This document shows, one piece after another, positions 1-7,386 of a stretch of 62,110 bases of DNA (its first letter is position 1; the number at the start of each line of letters is the position of its first letter). A program made the position numbers and the translations under genes. Source of the DNA: CAYRSA01 sp964494845 (GTDB lineage Bacteria; Patescibacteriota; Saccharimonadia; Saccharimonadales; JAGQNJ01); contig CAZBSC010000001.1 in assembly GCA_964494845.1 (NCBI GenBank), forward strand, positions 1-62,110, read 5' to 3'. Below the pieces are notes generated by a model. That model was not told the DNA's origin. It worked only from the letters and a program-made list of their open reading frames with translations, and did no database searches.

Positions 1-137
1 AAACATCTTCTCATAACACCGCCAAAGAGTCCGTTAAATCAGTCGACAAAGGCTATAAGAAAGCTGTTATATCTGGGTTCGCCACCGCAGTTGTGATACT
101 AGGAGTAATTCTAGCAGTCGCTGTTCTGACATCGTAA
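1..137 (+). CDS. 3' end of a membrane protein gene (partial)
   Basis: The window opens inside a reading frame that runs from base 3 to a TAA at 135-137, giving about 44 residues. The visible tail is a hydrophilic stretch rich in Lys and Ser followed by a hydrophobic segment of about 20 residues (ISGFATAVVILGVILAVAVL) ending three residues before the stop. This is the layout of a C-terminal membrane anchor. The N-terminal part lies outside the window, so no family can be named. It is followed by a promoter for the next gene, so it probably ends its own transcription unit. Confidence 0.55.
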   Translation, partial: TSSHNTAKESVKSVDKGYKKAVISGFATAVVILGVILAVAVLTS

Positions 138-178
138 AAAACTAATTTGTATAAAAACAAAAAATGTGCAAAAAAACC

Positions 179-207
179 TTGTAAAACATAAGCTTTTGTG
201 CTACTAT
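179..207 (+). promoter_or_regulatory. promoter of the 510-residue hypothetical gene
   Basis: TTGTAA at 179-184 and TACTAT at 202-207 are separated by 17 bases, with an extended -10 TG at 199-200. The predicted transcript start is near 214, giving a leader of about 51 bases that holds a short dyad (TTTGT/ACAAA) and the ribosome binding site AAGGAAT before the ATG at 265. Confidence 0.55.
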
Positions 208-264
208 GTGTTTGTTATAAACAAAAACTAAATTCATTTAAATTATAAAGGAATTAAACCAACT

Positions 265-1797
265 ATGTCTGAGACAAGCGAAGCAATAACGACATTTAAA
301 GCACCGCAAGAGCTGGAGGCATTTCTAGCTGAAGCAGCTAATGATGCTCAAGTTGAAGATGTAGTTGGTGATAACCCCTTTGAAGGAGTAGCTGCAGCAA
401 GAAAAGCAGCAAGAGATGGTAGTGATCTTGAGCCTGCTGAGGGTCTACCGGATGCCGATTTTGTTGGAATAGCTGCCGAGAGAAAAGCGCGAAGAGCGGC
501 TAATGCTCGAGATGATGATTCAATAGGCGGTTCTGGTGATGGTAATGACGACATTTCTGAACCGGATGAAGTAGTTGCAGAGGCTGAAGAACGTTTTGGG
601 TACGTCGAAGCGCTTGATGGTAGATTTGGTGGCTATACAAAGGCGCAATGGGATGATCTATCGAACGAGGAGCAGGGAGAATCGAGAAAAGAATCTTTTG
701 GCAAAAATCTCTTGTCGGCACGAGCTTCTTCCGAAGGATCAGATGTGGATACGCCGGCTTCAGTAGCACCTAATTTTGAAAATGACCCACGAATTATTGC
801 CGGCAGGAAAAGCTTAAAGGAATCTACTGGCTCTACAGAGGATGTTAGGACACAAGAGCGTCCAGCAAGTGCAGCGGCAGTGGTCGACGAATTTGGCTTC
901 CCAGACTTCGAGCGGCCCCATGTTGATCCGAACCGTGTCCGCCCAATTAGCCGTGTTATCAGAGACGCTATTAGTAGAAGAAAAGCAGCAGCCGCAGAAA
1001 GAGTTAGTAATTCACAAACATCACAAGGTACAGGCACAGACAGAACAATCCCTTATGACGCAGGTTTAGACTCGGCATTTAGTCAAGCACGGTGGGGTGA
1101 CATGACATTCAGCGAACAATATGATGCTCGACAACGAGTGCATGATGCAAATAGAGAAGTGCTCTCAGATTTAGGAGCTAATCCAGAACCTGTTACTAAT
1201 ACATCAAAAGTAAGCATGAGAGAACGTGCCAGTAGGATTTTTGTTGCAGCTGGGGAAGGCTTACAGAGGCTACGCGAAAAAGGCCCAACAGAATTAATCA
1301 GAAATGGCTGGGCAAGAGCAGGTGTTATATCTAATAATGCACTTAACTCAACAGCTGAAAGAGCTAGAAACATGCGATCCGGTGGAAGAGAAGCTCGACG
1401 AGATAATTCTGAAAATGGAAACCGGGCAAAAATTATACTAGGCGCAGCCATAGGCGTGATACTAGTTGGCGGAGCTGTCTATATTGCAAAACATGGCGTC
1501 GAGAGTCCAGTGCACCTTCCTGATATGGGCGATGCTCTACACCCACGAGTTGGTCGCGGCGGTAATAATAATGTCGTTGGCGAGGCGATGAGCAGAAGAA
1601 GTGGTACAGTTATGGATAAACTATCCGAACTTACCCCAAGACAAATAAGAGCTCTAGATAGCCCTGAATTTGCTAGGCTAGCAACCCGTGGTGAAAAACT
1701 ACACCAGTTCGTAAGAGAGCTTCACCCCAACTGGTCAGATGCAAAAGTTGACCGCATGTCTAACCGATTACTGGCCGACGAATTGAACCGTCTTTAG
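265..1797 (+). CDS. single-pass membrane protein, unknown function, with internal repeats
   Basis: This 510-residue protein is not a family I recognise. The first 385 residues are charged, low in hydrophobic residues and probably largely disordered. One membrane segment (ILGAAIGVILVGGAVYIA) lies near residues 390-408, followed by about 100 residues with a compact, helical-looking end. There is no signal peptide, so the long N-terminal part is probably cytoplasmic and the C-terminal part outside. Two kinds of internal repeat are visible: a F-x-G-(V/I)-AA-x-RKA motif near residues 39 and 66, and a W-x-D-x5-EQ motif near 128 and 274. The start is supported by AAGGAAT 11 bases upstream. A structural or surface role is possible but unproven. 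Confidence 0.75.
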   Translation: MSETSEAITTFKAPQELEAFLAEAANDAQVEDVVGDNPFEGVAAARKAARDGSDLEPAEGLPDADFVGIAAERKARRAANARDDDSIGGSGDGNDDISEPDEVVAEAEERFGYVEALDGRFGGYTKAQWDDLSNEEQGESRKESFGKNLLSARASSEGSDVDTPASVAPNFENDPRIIAGRKSLKESTGSTEDVRTQERPASAAAVVDEFGFPDFERPHVDPNRVRPISRVIRDAISRRKAAAAERVSNSQTSQGTGTDRTIPYDAGLDSAFSQARWGDMTFSEQYDARQRVHDANREVLSDLGANPEPVTNTSKVSMRERASRIFVAAGEGLQRLREKGPTELIRNGWARAGVISNNALNSTAERARNMRSGGREARRDNSENGNRAKIILGAAIGVILVGGAVYIAKHGVESPVHLPDMGDALHPRVGRGGNNNVVGEAMSRRSGTVMDKLSELTPRQIRALDSPEFARLATRGEKLHQFVRELHPNWSDAKVDRMSNRLLADELNRL

Positions 1798-1831
1798 TGT
1801 AGTTTCTAGGACTGCCATATAACAAAAAGCA

Positions 1832-1860
1832 CTGACTAATACATAAAAACTTGTTAGAAT
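1832..1860 (+). promoter_or_regulatory. promoter of the DUF5663-like gene
   Basis: CTGACT at 1832-1837, a 17-base spacer and TAGAAT at 1855-1860 with an extended TG at 1852-1853. Predicted transcript start near 1867; the ribosome binding site GAAAGGA follows before the ATG at 1885. Confidence 0.55.
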
Positions 1861-1884
1861 AAAAAGCGAAAGGAATAGCAAAAA

Positions 1885-2256
1885 ATGTTTAAACTAGATG
1901 ACAATTTACTGAGAGAACTAGGCCTGGGCGCATTGCCGCCCCAAGAAAAGAACAGGATGCTTGCTCACATATACGAAACGCTTGAAATGCGCGTAGGTAT
2001 GCGCCTAGCCGAAGGCATGAGTGATCAGCAGCTGAACGAGTTTGAACAGTTAATGCCACTACAAACAGATACAGACGAAGCGAAAAAGCAAAAAGAACAA
2101 GACGCTTTAAAGTGGTTAGAAACTAATTTCCCGAACTACAAACAGGTTGTTGCCGACGAGCTAGAAAAGCTAAAGGCCGAAATAAAAGCATCTGCAGCAC
2201 AAATAGTTGCAGCATCACAGCAACCACCAGAATCTGTACCACCTCAAGCAGCGTAG
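1885..2256 (+). CDS. DUF5663-like small helical protein
   Basis: A 123-residue acidic protein opening with FKLDDNLLRELGLGALP, then a helical region with HIYETLEMRVG and a GMSDQQLNEFE motif. This pattern matches small proteins of the DUF5663 type that recur in Patescibacteria; their function is unknown. The second half is a predicted long helix or coiled coil ending in a Pro/Ala/Gln-rich tail. It is monocistronic, with its own promoter upstream and a hairpin terminator just past the stop codon. The family name is from memory of the motif, not from a search. Confidence 0.7.
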   Translation: MFKLDDNLLRELGLGALPPQEKNRMLAHIYETLEMRVGMRLAEGMSDQQLNEFEQLMPLQTDTDEAKKQKEQDALKWLETNFPNYKQVVADELEKLKAEIKASAAQIVAASQQPPESVPPQAA

Positions 2257-2262
2257 TTTTTG

Positions 2263-3213
2263 CTACAACAGATTTTTATGACCAGCAAGAAATTCTTTGC
2301 TGGTCATTTCATTTTTACCGGCAGGTTTAAGCTTATTTATGCACAAAGAACCATCGCCCGTAGCCACTATGATTTGACCGGATTCTGGTACAGCTTCGAT
2401 GTCTCCAGGCCTGGCGCCACGAGAAACCGTCGGGACAGAATAGGCATCAGTAACAATAATGTCTTTGCCGGCTATTGTTGTTCGGCTTTTAGGCCAGTCT
2501 ATAAAAGCTCTGATTTCGCGTTCGATATCTTCAGCCGATTTATCCCAGTCAATAACACCGTCTTGCTTTGTGAGCTTGCGAGAATAGGATACTTTTCGTC
2601 CAGTTATCGACTGGGGTGAAGGCTTTGCGCCAGCGATATATCTTGGAATTTCATTTATTAACATCTGATTACTAAAGTTTATGAGGTGTTCTGTGAGCTG
2701 GGGCGTGGTTATTTTTGCTGGTAATTCGAATTCTCCAAATGAAAGCAATGGGCCTTCGTCCATTTTCTCGACCAGTAGCATTAGGCTAACTCCAGTGCTT
2801 TTTTGGCCAGATAGTATAGAAAAGGTTATGGGGTCGGCACCGCGCCATTCTGGCAGCACCGAGAAATGGCTATTAATAATCCCCAGAGGGAAATAATCTA
2901 TGACGTCCCGAGCAACTATAATCCCAAAATCTATAAGTACTCCAAGATTCGAATTGAAGGGTTTTTTAGCAATTAACTCCGACAAATCAGTTTTGTTGCT
3001 AACGGTATAAATGGGCAAATTTAGTTTCTTGGCTGAATCTAAAACAGGGAAGGCTTCTTTGTGGTGAGCTGGTTTTGGTTTGGTTACTACTGCCTCAATA
3101 TCAAAATTTTGTGCCAGTAATTCTAAAGATTTAGCAGCGACTGGGCCGCTACCAAAAAACACTACACTCGGTTGGTTACCAGAGAATTTTGCTGTCTTTG
3201 ACATCTTTTTCAT
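2263..3213 (-). CDS. fmt: methionyl-tRNA formyltransferase
   Basis: Transfers a formyl group to initiator Met-tRNA. The 316-residue product has the Rossmann-like start VVFFGSGPVA, the formyltransferase signature SHFSVLPEWRGADPI containing the catalytic His and the conserved LPxxRG, and a C-terminal OB-like region (PQSITGRKVSYSRKL) typical of Fmt. The length matches the family. It overlaps the 3' end of def by 38 bases (29 if the second Met at 3204 is used), so the two are co-transcribed from the def promoter. Pairing of def and fmt is a classic arrangement: Fmt adds the formyl group that Def removes. Confidence 0.93.
   Translation of the reverse strand: MKKMSKTAKFSGNQPSVVFFGSGPVAAKSLELLAQNFDIEAVVTKPKPAHHKEAFPVLDSAKKLNLPIYTVSNKTDLSELIAKKPFNSNLGVLIDFGIIVARDVIDYFPLGIINSHFSVLPEWRGADPITFSILSGQKSTGVSLMLLVEKMDEGPLLSFGEFELPAKITTPQLTEHLINFSNQMLINEIPRYIAGAKPSPQSITGRKVSYSRKLTKQDGVIDWDKSAEDIEREIRAFIDWPKSRTTIAGKDIIVTDAYSVPTVSRGARPGDIEAVPESGQIIVATGDGSLCINKLKPAGKNEMTSKEFLAGHKNLL
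2278..2307 (+). terminator. intrinsic terminator of the DUF5663-like gene, inside the 3' end of fmt
   Basis: A perfect 11-bp stem (ATGACCAGCAA at 2278-2288 with TTGCTGGTCAT at 2297-2307) and an 8-base loop, followed on the plus strand by the T-rich TTCATTTTTA. The same bases code for the last residues of Fmt on the opposite strand, so one sequence serves as both terminator and coding DNA. Confidence 0.65.
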
Positions 3214-3751
3214 AATCCAATTCTGTTAATTTTCCGTCGTCTCCCAGTTTGAAAAAAGCGTCTGGGTTATGCTTGATGTGATCAATGAATACAGTTCCTT
3301 TTGTATGATCAATCTCATGCTGCATTACTCGTGCCAAGAAGCCATTCACCGTTACGCGGAATTCTTTCCCATCTAGTCCCAGTGCTTTGACCTTGACTTT
3401 GTTATATCGGGGCACCAGTCCGTAGACGTCTTTTATGCTAAGGCAGCCTTCGTAATCCTCTACCAAATCGCCCTCGAGCTTAGTTATCTCGGGGTTTATG
3501 AACACCTTGAATCGATGATTCTCTTTATCGTCAATATTCTCCCTGACAATGACTATTTTTAGCATTACATCGATCTGTACGGCTGCTAGTGCAACCCCAA
3601 CTTCGTGCTTACGGCTATTTTCCCAGTCAATTGTAGCGGACTGCATGTCCAGGATTATTTTTCTAATTTCCTCAGTTATCAACCCGACTTTAGTAGATTT
3701 TTGTCGTAGATGCTCGTTGGGCAATGTGATGATATCTTCTTTTGTAGCCAT
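3176..3751 (-). CDS. def: peptide deformylase
   Basis: Removes the N-formyl group from nascent proteins. The 191-residue product carries the three deformylase motifs in slightly divergent form: VGVALAAVQID in place of GxGLAAxQ, EGCLSI, and the metal-binding MQHEIDHTKG (HExDH). The His pair and the Cys are the expected Fe/Zn ligands. It is first in the def-fmt pair. A -10 box TATACT lies at 3766-3761, giving a leader of only about three bases before the ATG at 3751, and no ribosome binding site is visible. The loss of the second Gly in motif 1 is within the variation seen for divergent deformylases. Confidence 0.92.
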   Translation of the reverse strand: MATKEDIITLPNEHLRQKSTKVGLITEEIRKIILDMQSATIDWENSRKHEVGVALAAVQIDVMLKIVIVRENIDDKENHRFKVFINPEITKLEGDLVEDYEGCLSIKDVYGLVPRYNKVKVKALGLDGKEFRVTVNGFLARVMQHEIDHTKGTVFIDHIKHNPDAFFKLGDDGKLTELDYEKDVKDSKILW

Positions 3752-3760
3752 TCAGGGACA

Positions 3761-3766
3761 AGTATA
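3761..3766 (-). promoter_or_regulatory. -10 box of def, near-leaderless
   Basis: TATACT read on the minus strand from 3766 to 3761. The expected transcript start is about three bases before the def ATG at 3751. The -35 region (TTCTTA near 3789-3784) is weak. Confidence 0.45.
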
Positions 3767-3790
3767 CCGTATCTGTTAAATACTAAGAAA

Positions 3791-5722
3791 TTATAGCAAG
3801 TTAGAAGGGTCAATATTATGTCGCCATCCTGATGGCAGATCATGAATGATGTCGAGTAGATCCTGCCTGTTTTTTGATTTTACTATGACTTGCCATTGGT
3901 ATTTGCCAGATACTTTTTCGTGAAATCGGGGAGATGGACCCAAAACAACTAACTTTGGCATTTTGGCGTTTATTTTTGCCTTCAGTGATTCGCAGGCGCT
4001 CTGAGCTGTTTTTTGTTGGGCACGTTCCGTCGTCAGCTGCAACAAGTATGTGAAAGGTGGGAAATCGTATTTTTTGCGCTCTGCAATCTGAATCTGGTAA
4101 AAGTTATCCCAGTCATCAGATATAATGTTTTTGAGTAAACTCCCATCGGGATGATAGGTCTGTACTATGACCTTACTTGGCTTTGATGTTCGCCCAACGC
4201 GCCCGATTACCTGTCGTAGCAACTGATAAGTCTGTTCGTCTGCGGTGTAGTCTGGCAGATAGGTCCCGCTATCTGCTTGGGGTATAGCTACCAATGTGAG
4301 ATTAGGGATATCTAAACCTTTTGCCAAAACCTGGGTGCCGATAATAATGTCCACTTTTCCTTTTATTATTGACTCGTAATTTTTGTCTAGCTTTTCATCT
4401 GCCTTATTATCACTGTCAAAACGTTGAATACGTGCGCCAGGAAATAGTCTAGTTAGCTCAGTTTCCAATGACTTTGTCCCGCGCTTTTTGTATGAAATAT
4501 CTGATGAGCCACAATCTGGACAGGCTGTAGCAATATCCGATTTACGCCCGCAGACATGACATCGAAGATGAAAAGTATCGCCGTGATAGGTGAGAGGAGT
4601 GTCGCACTGAGGGCATGATGCATGCCATCCACACGATGCGCATGAAACTAGTCTAGCGGTACCCCGCCTATTTAAAAACACAAGTGATTGGTCGCCAATA
4701 TTGAGATTCGCCTCAATAGAAGCAATTATGTCTTCAGAGAAAACACTAGATCTAGTGAAATGCTCTCGCTTTTTAATATCAATTACTGAAACTTTGGGTT
4801 TTTTTACATTAACGTTTATTGGACTATCTAATCTGACTATAGGTACTTTATTATTGTTCAAGTGCCAGTAGTCTGCCAATCTTGGGGTGGCTGTCCCGTA
4901 CACGCATTTAATGTTGGCGATTGCTGCAAGCTTGGCAGCAACACGAGTTACTTCGTAATAAGGTGATTGATCTTGCTTATAGCCATTATCATGGGCTTCA
5001 TCTACTACAATTAGACCCAGATTCTGAACTGGGCTGAAAATTGCTGAACGGGGACCTACAATCAATAGCGCCTTTTTCGAAAAAGCAATGGTTGCCCAGA
5101 CTTTGTCGCGAGTTGATCTTGTCATACCAGAATGCATGGTCTGCACTCTACCTGGAAATTGCTCTGAGAATGTATTTACTAGTTGGGGCGATAAACCGAT
5201 TTCAGGAGTTAATACTATGACCGATCGTCCCCTTATTAGAGTCTCTCTAGCGAGCTCCAGATAGACCCTAGTTTTTCCTGTGCCTGTTTCACCGTGAATG
5301 AGAGCCGTGGAGCTGGAAGATTTGTTTATCGCCTTGAGAGCAGAATCTTGTTGTGGTGTCATGGGCAATAATTCTTTGCTTATCGGCGATGTTAATTCAT
5401 CTGAATTATCAATTTCGTGTATTTTCGCTGGAAGGAAGAGTTGAATAATTGAACTTAGCTGAGATGGGTAATACTGTTTAATCCATGAGATTAATTCTAG
5501 AGAGGGCTTTGGAAGTTTTATTCCATGGAAAACATCACCTACGTTTTTTGTTCGAATATTTTTTGGTTCTTTTACCTTTCGTATTATCACTCCGAGGCTA
5601 GACTCTGAGCGAAGCGGTACAGTAACAATGGCGCCTATCTCGATCTCCATTTCAGAAGAATATGTCAGAGGCATTTTGCCATGATATTTGGATGATCGTA
5701 CCCCGACCTCGTAGAAGTTCAT
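3791..5722 (-). CDS. priA: primosomal helicase PriA (replication restart)
   Basis: Superfamily 2 DNA helicase that reloads the replisome at stalled forks. The 643-residue protein shows an N-terminal DNA-binding part, Walker A GETGTGKT near residue 145, a DEAH box (VVDEAHDNGYKQD), and the zinc region with paired CxxC motifs (CASCGWHASCPQC, CHVCG, CPDC). Helicase motifs V and VI follow (GTQVLAKGLDIPNL, QVIGRVGR). It is shorter than the E. coli enzyme (about 730). The -10 box TATAAT at 5734-5729 lies exactly six bases from the ATG, so its mRNA is predicted to be leaderless. It is divergent from the winged-helix gene at 5820. Confidence 0.95.
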   Translation of the reverse strand: MNFYEVGVRSSKYHGKMPLTYSSEMEIEIGAIVTVPLRSESSLGVIIRKVKEPKNIRTKNVGDVFHGIKLPKPSLELISWIKQYYPSQLSSIIQLFLPAKIHEIDNSDELTSPISKELLPMTPQQDSALKAINKSSSSTALIHGETGTGKTRVYLELARETLIRGRSVIVLTPEIGLSPQLVNTFSEQFPGRVQTMHSGMTRSTRDKVWATIAFSKKALLIVGPRSAIFSPVQNLGLIVVDEAHDNGYKQDQSPYYEVTRVAAKLAAIANIKCVYGTATPRLADYWHLNNNKVPIVRLDSPINVNVKKPKVSVIDIKKREHFTRSSVFSEDIIASIEANLNIGDQSLVFLNRRGTARLVSCASCGWHASCPQCDTPLTYHGDTFHLRCHVCGRKSDIATACPDCGSSDISYKKRGTKSLETELTRLFPGARIQRFDSDNKADEKLDKNYESIIKGKVDIIIGTQVLAKGLDIPNLTLVAIPQADSGTYLPDYTADEQTYQLLRQVIGRVGRTSKPSKVIVQTYHPDGSLLKNIISDDWDNFYQIQIAERKKYDFPPFTYLLQLTTERAQQKTAQSACESLKAKINAKMPKLVVLGPSPRFHEKVSGKYQWQVIVKSKNRQDLLDIIHDLPSGWRHNIDPSNLL

Positions 5723-5728
5723 AAGATC

Positions 5729-5734
5729 ATTATA
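5729..5734 (-). promoter_or_regulatory. -10 box of priA, leaderless
   Basis: A perfect TATAAT on the minus strand, with six bases between it and the A of the priA ATG at 5722. Transcription is therefore predicted to start on the start codon itself. Confidence 0.55.
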
Positions 5735-5752
5735 TGTTTAATATTACATATA

Positions 5753-5804
5753 TTGAAAAATACAACAGAATGGGTATACTGAGATATAGAACTTCGTTGT
5801 TCTA
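5753..5804 (+). promoter_or_regulatory. promoter with operator-like dyad for the winged-helix gene
   Basis: TTGAAA at 5753-5758, a 16-base spacer and TATACT at 5775-5780 predict a transcript start near 5787. A perfect inverted repeat TAGAAC-N6-GTTCTA occupies 5787-5804, on top of the start site and 15 bases before the ATG of a putative DNA-binding protein. The placement suggests autorepression. It is not the GAAC-N4-GTTC spacing of Gram-positive LexA boxes. Confidence 0.45.
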
Positions 5805-5819
5805 ATAACAATAGAGCTT

Positions 5820-6104
5820 ATGTTAGACGTATTTATTACATCCAGAGTGAGGCGCAAAATAATAGTGGTATATGCAAAGTACCCTGATTTCAAGACGCAT
5901 GTGCGCGGACTGGCGAAACTTATCAAAGAAGATGCCGGGAATATTCAGCGCGAGCTAAAACGACTAGAGAAAATTGGCTTTTTGATATCCGAAAAACAAG
6001 GTAACACTAAAGTTTATTACACCAATAAACACTTTGTGATTTTTAAAGAATTGCAAAGTATCGTGTTAAAGTCACAACGCACAACACAGAAGAGACAACA
6101 ATAG
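5820..6104 (+). CDS. small winged-helix DNA-binding protein
   Basis: A 94-residue protein with an ArsR/MarR-type winged-helix pattern: an N-terminal helix, then LAKLIKEDAGNIQRELKRLEKIGFLISEK as the helix-turn-helix and wing entry, and a beta pair ending in TKVYYTNK. No metal-binding cysteines are present, so it is not a metal sensor of the classic ArsR kind. It is transcribed away from priA. A perfect dyad overlaps its predicted transcript start, which fits autoregulation. The targets are unknown. Confidence 0.75.
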   Translation: MLDVFITSRVRRKIIVVYAKYPDFKTHVRGLAKLIKEDAGNIQRELKRLEKIGFLISEKQGNTKVYYTNKHFVIFKELQSIVLKSQRTTQKRQQ

Positions 6105-6127
6105 CAAGAATACACAGTTCTAACACC

Positions 6128-6156
6128 TTGCAAAAATGGAAAACGTATCGTAGAAT
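6128..6156 (+). promoter_or_regulatory. rpsU promoter
   Basis: TTGCAA at 6128-6133, exactly 17 bases, then TAGAAT at 6151-6156. The predicted transcript start is near 6163, four bases before the rpsU ATG. This shows that an in-frame TTG at 6128 is promoter DNA rather than a start codon. Confidence 0.6.
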
Positions 6157-6166
6157 AGACACAGTA

Positions 6167-6391
6167 ATGATTCAAGTAACAAGAAAAGACGCAAAAGAAC
6201 CACTAGAAAGCATGCTTAGACGATTTACTCGTCGTGTTCAGCAATCTAGCGTTGTTGCTATTGTTAGGCAAAACCAATATTTCGAAAAACCAATCAGCAA
6301 GAGAGAGCGTCGCCAGCGAGCTATTGTTAGAAAAGAACGCAAAAGCATAAAGACACAAAGTTTTAGCACAGCCCCAACAAATAAAAGATGA
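6167..6391 (+). CDS. rpsU: 30S ribosomal protein S21
   Basis: A basic 74-residue protein matching bS21: IQVTRKDAKEPLESMLRRFTR at the start and a strongly basic second half (KRERRQRAIVRKERK). S21 binds the 30S platform near the 3' end of 16S rRNA. ATG 6167 is chosen because a good promoter ends 11 bases upstream and because S21 proteins begin at this point. The gene overlaps yqeY by four bases (ATGA), so the two are translationally coupled. The leader is only about four bases, without a Shine-Dalgarno sequence. Confidence 0.93.
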   Translation: MIQVTRKDAKEPLESMLRRFTRRVQQSSVVAIVRQNQYFEKPISKRERRQRAIVRKERKSIKTQSFSTAPTNKR

Positions 6392-6846
6392 GCATTAAAG
6401 ACGACATTAACGGCGATCTAAAAAAAGCTCTTCTCTCAAATGATAAACAGACCGCTACAACTTTGCGCGGTCTGAAGAGCATAATTCTGGATGCTGAGAT
6501 ATCTGAAGGTAAGCGTGACACTGGTTTATCAGAGGAAGAAGTTATCAAGGTGCTGGTTAAGGCCGAGAAGCAACGTAAAGAAAGTGCCTCTATGTACGAC
6601 CAGGCGGGAGAGACAGAGAGAGCGGCTGCTGAGCGTCAAGAGATTGGAATTATCAAACAATATTTGCCCGAAGAAGTATCTGAGGAGAAAATTAACAGCC
6701 TTATAGATGATGCTATTGCTGGCGCCACTGATGTTTCATTACAATCCATGGGAATGATTATTGGAAAAGTAAAAAATGCTGCTGGCCCGACTGCTGATGG
6801 TGGGCTAATAGCAAAACTTGTAAAAGATAGGCTAGGCTCCAAGTGA
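6388..6846 (+). CDS. GatB/YqeY domain protein
   Basis: A 152-residue protein matching the YqeY family: the family-typical TLRGLKSIILDAEI start, a long helix with KQRKESASMYDQAGE, and a C-terminal three-helix part (IGIIKQYLPEEVSEE, GMIIGKVK). The C-terminal fold is shared with the tRNA-binding tail of GatB, but a stand-alone YqeY has no established reaction. Placement directly after rpsU is a common arrangement in bacteria. It is overlapped by four bases at both ends (rpsU and adk), so the three form one operon. Confidence 0.9.
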   Translation: MSIKDDINGDLKKALLSNDKQTATTLRGLKSIILDAEISEGKRDTGLSEEEVIKVLVKAEKQRKESASMYDQAGETERAAAERQEIGIIKQYLPEEVSEEKINSLIDDAIAGATDVSLQSMGMIIGKVKNAAGPTADGGLIAKLVKDRLGSK

Positions 6847-7379
6847 TTATATTTATGGGAGTAGCAGGCTCCGGGAAGAGTGTTCAGGGGAAGATGTTGG
6901 CTGATGAGTTAGGGCTGCCCTGGTTGTCGACTGGAGAGTTTTTGAGAATGTTAATTTCTGGAGAACGTCGTAAAGACATGCTGGATGGGAAGTTGCTCGA
7001 AGATCAAGAAATTATTGCACTAGTACAAAAGATATTAACAGTAGTAGATGTTAAAGCGGATTTTGTTCTAGATGGATTCCCTAGAACCGTCGCACAAGCC
7101 GACTGGCTTCTTTCGCAAGTAAAACATGGTCAACTGAGCATATCGGCAGTTATCCATCTGAAAGCAGACCCAGAACTGGTGAGAAAGAGACTATTAGAGC
7201 GAGGTCGTCAGGACGACACGGACGAAGCAATAAAGGAACGGTTCGATGAGTACCAACAATCAGCAGTCCCAATTTTGAAACACTTCGAGAAATCAAAAAT
7301 CCCAATTTGTACTGTAGATGCTGGGCAGAGCATGGAAAAAGTTCATTCGCAAATTCTAAAAGCTGTAAAAGTAAGATAA
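6843..7379 (+). CDS. adk: adenylate kinase, short form
   Basis: Interconverts ATP + AMP with 2 ADP. The 178-residue product starts with GTG at 6843 (GTGA overlap with yqeY) and shows the P-loop GVAGSGKSVQGK, an AMP-binding STGEFLR segment, the family signature DGFPRTVAQADWL, and RLLERGRQDDTDEAI. The LID between RLLERGR and DDT is absent, which is the short-lid type. It is shorter than the E. coli enzyme (214). Closely related nucleoside monophosphate kinases cannot be fully excluded, but the signature favours Adk. It is the third gene of rpsU-yqeY-adk and is followed after seven bases by map. Confidence 0.88.
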   Translation: MIIFMGVAGSGKSVQGKMLADELGLPWLSTGEFLRMLISGERRKDMLDGKLLEDQEIIALVQKILTVVDVKADFVLDGFPRTVAQADWLLSQVKHGQLSISAVIHLKADPELVRKRLLERGRQDDTDEAIKERFDEYQQSAVPILKHFEKSKIPICTVDAGQSMEKVHSQILKAVKVR

Positions 7380-7386
7380 TTTTGTC

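Noticed and set aside
5787..5804. LexA (SOS) box in front of the winged-helix gene
   Set aside because: The half-sites GAAC and GTTC are 6 bases apart, not the 4 of Gram-positive LexA boxes, and no lexA or recA is near.
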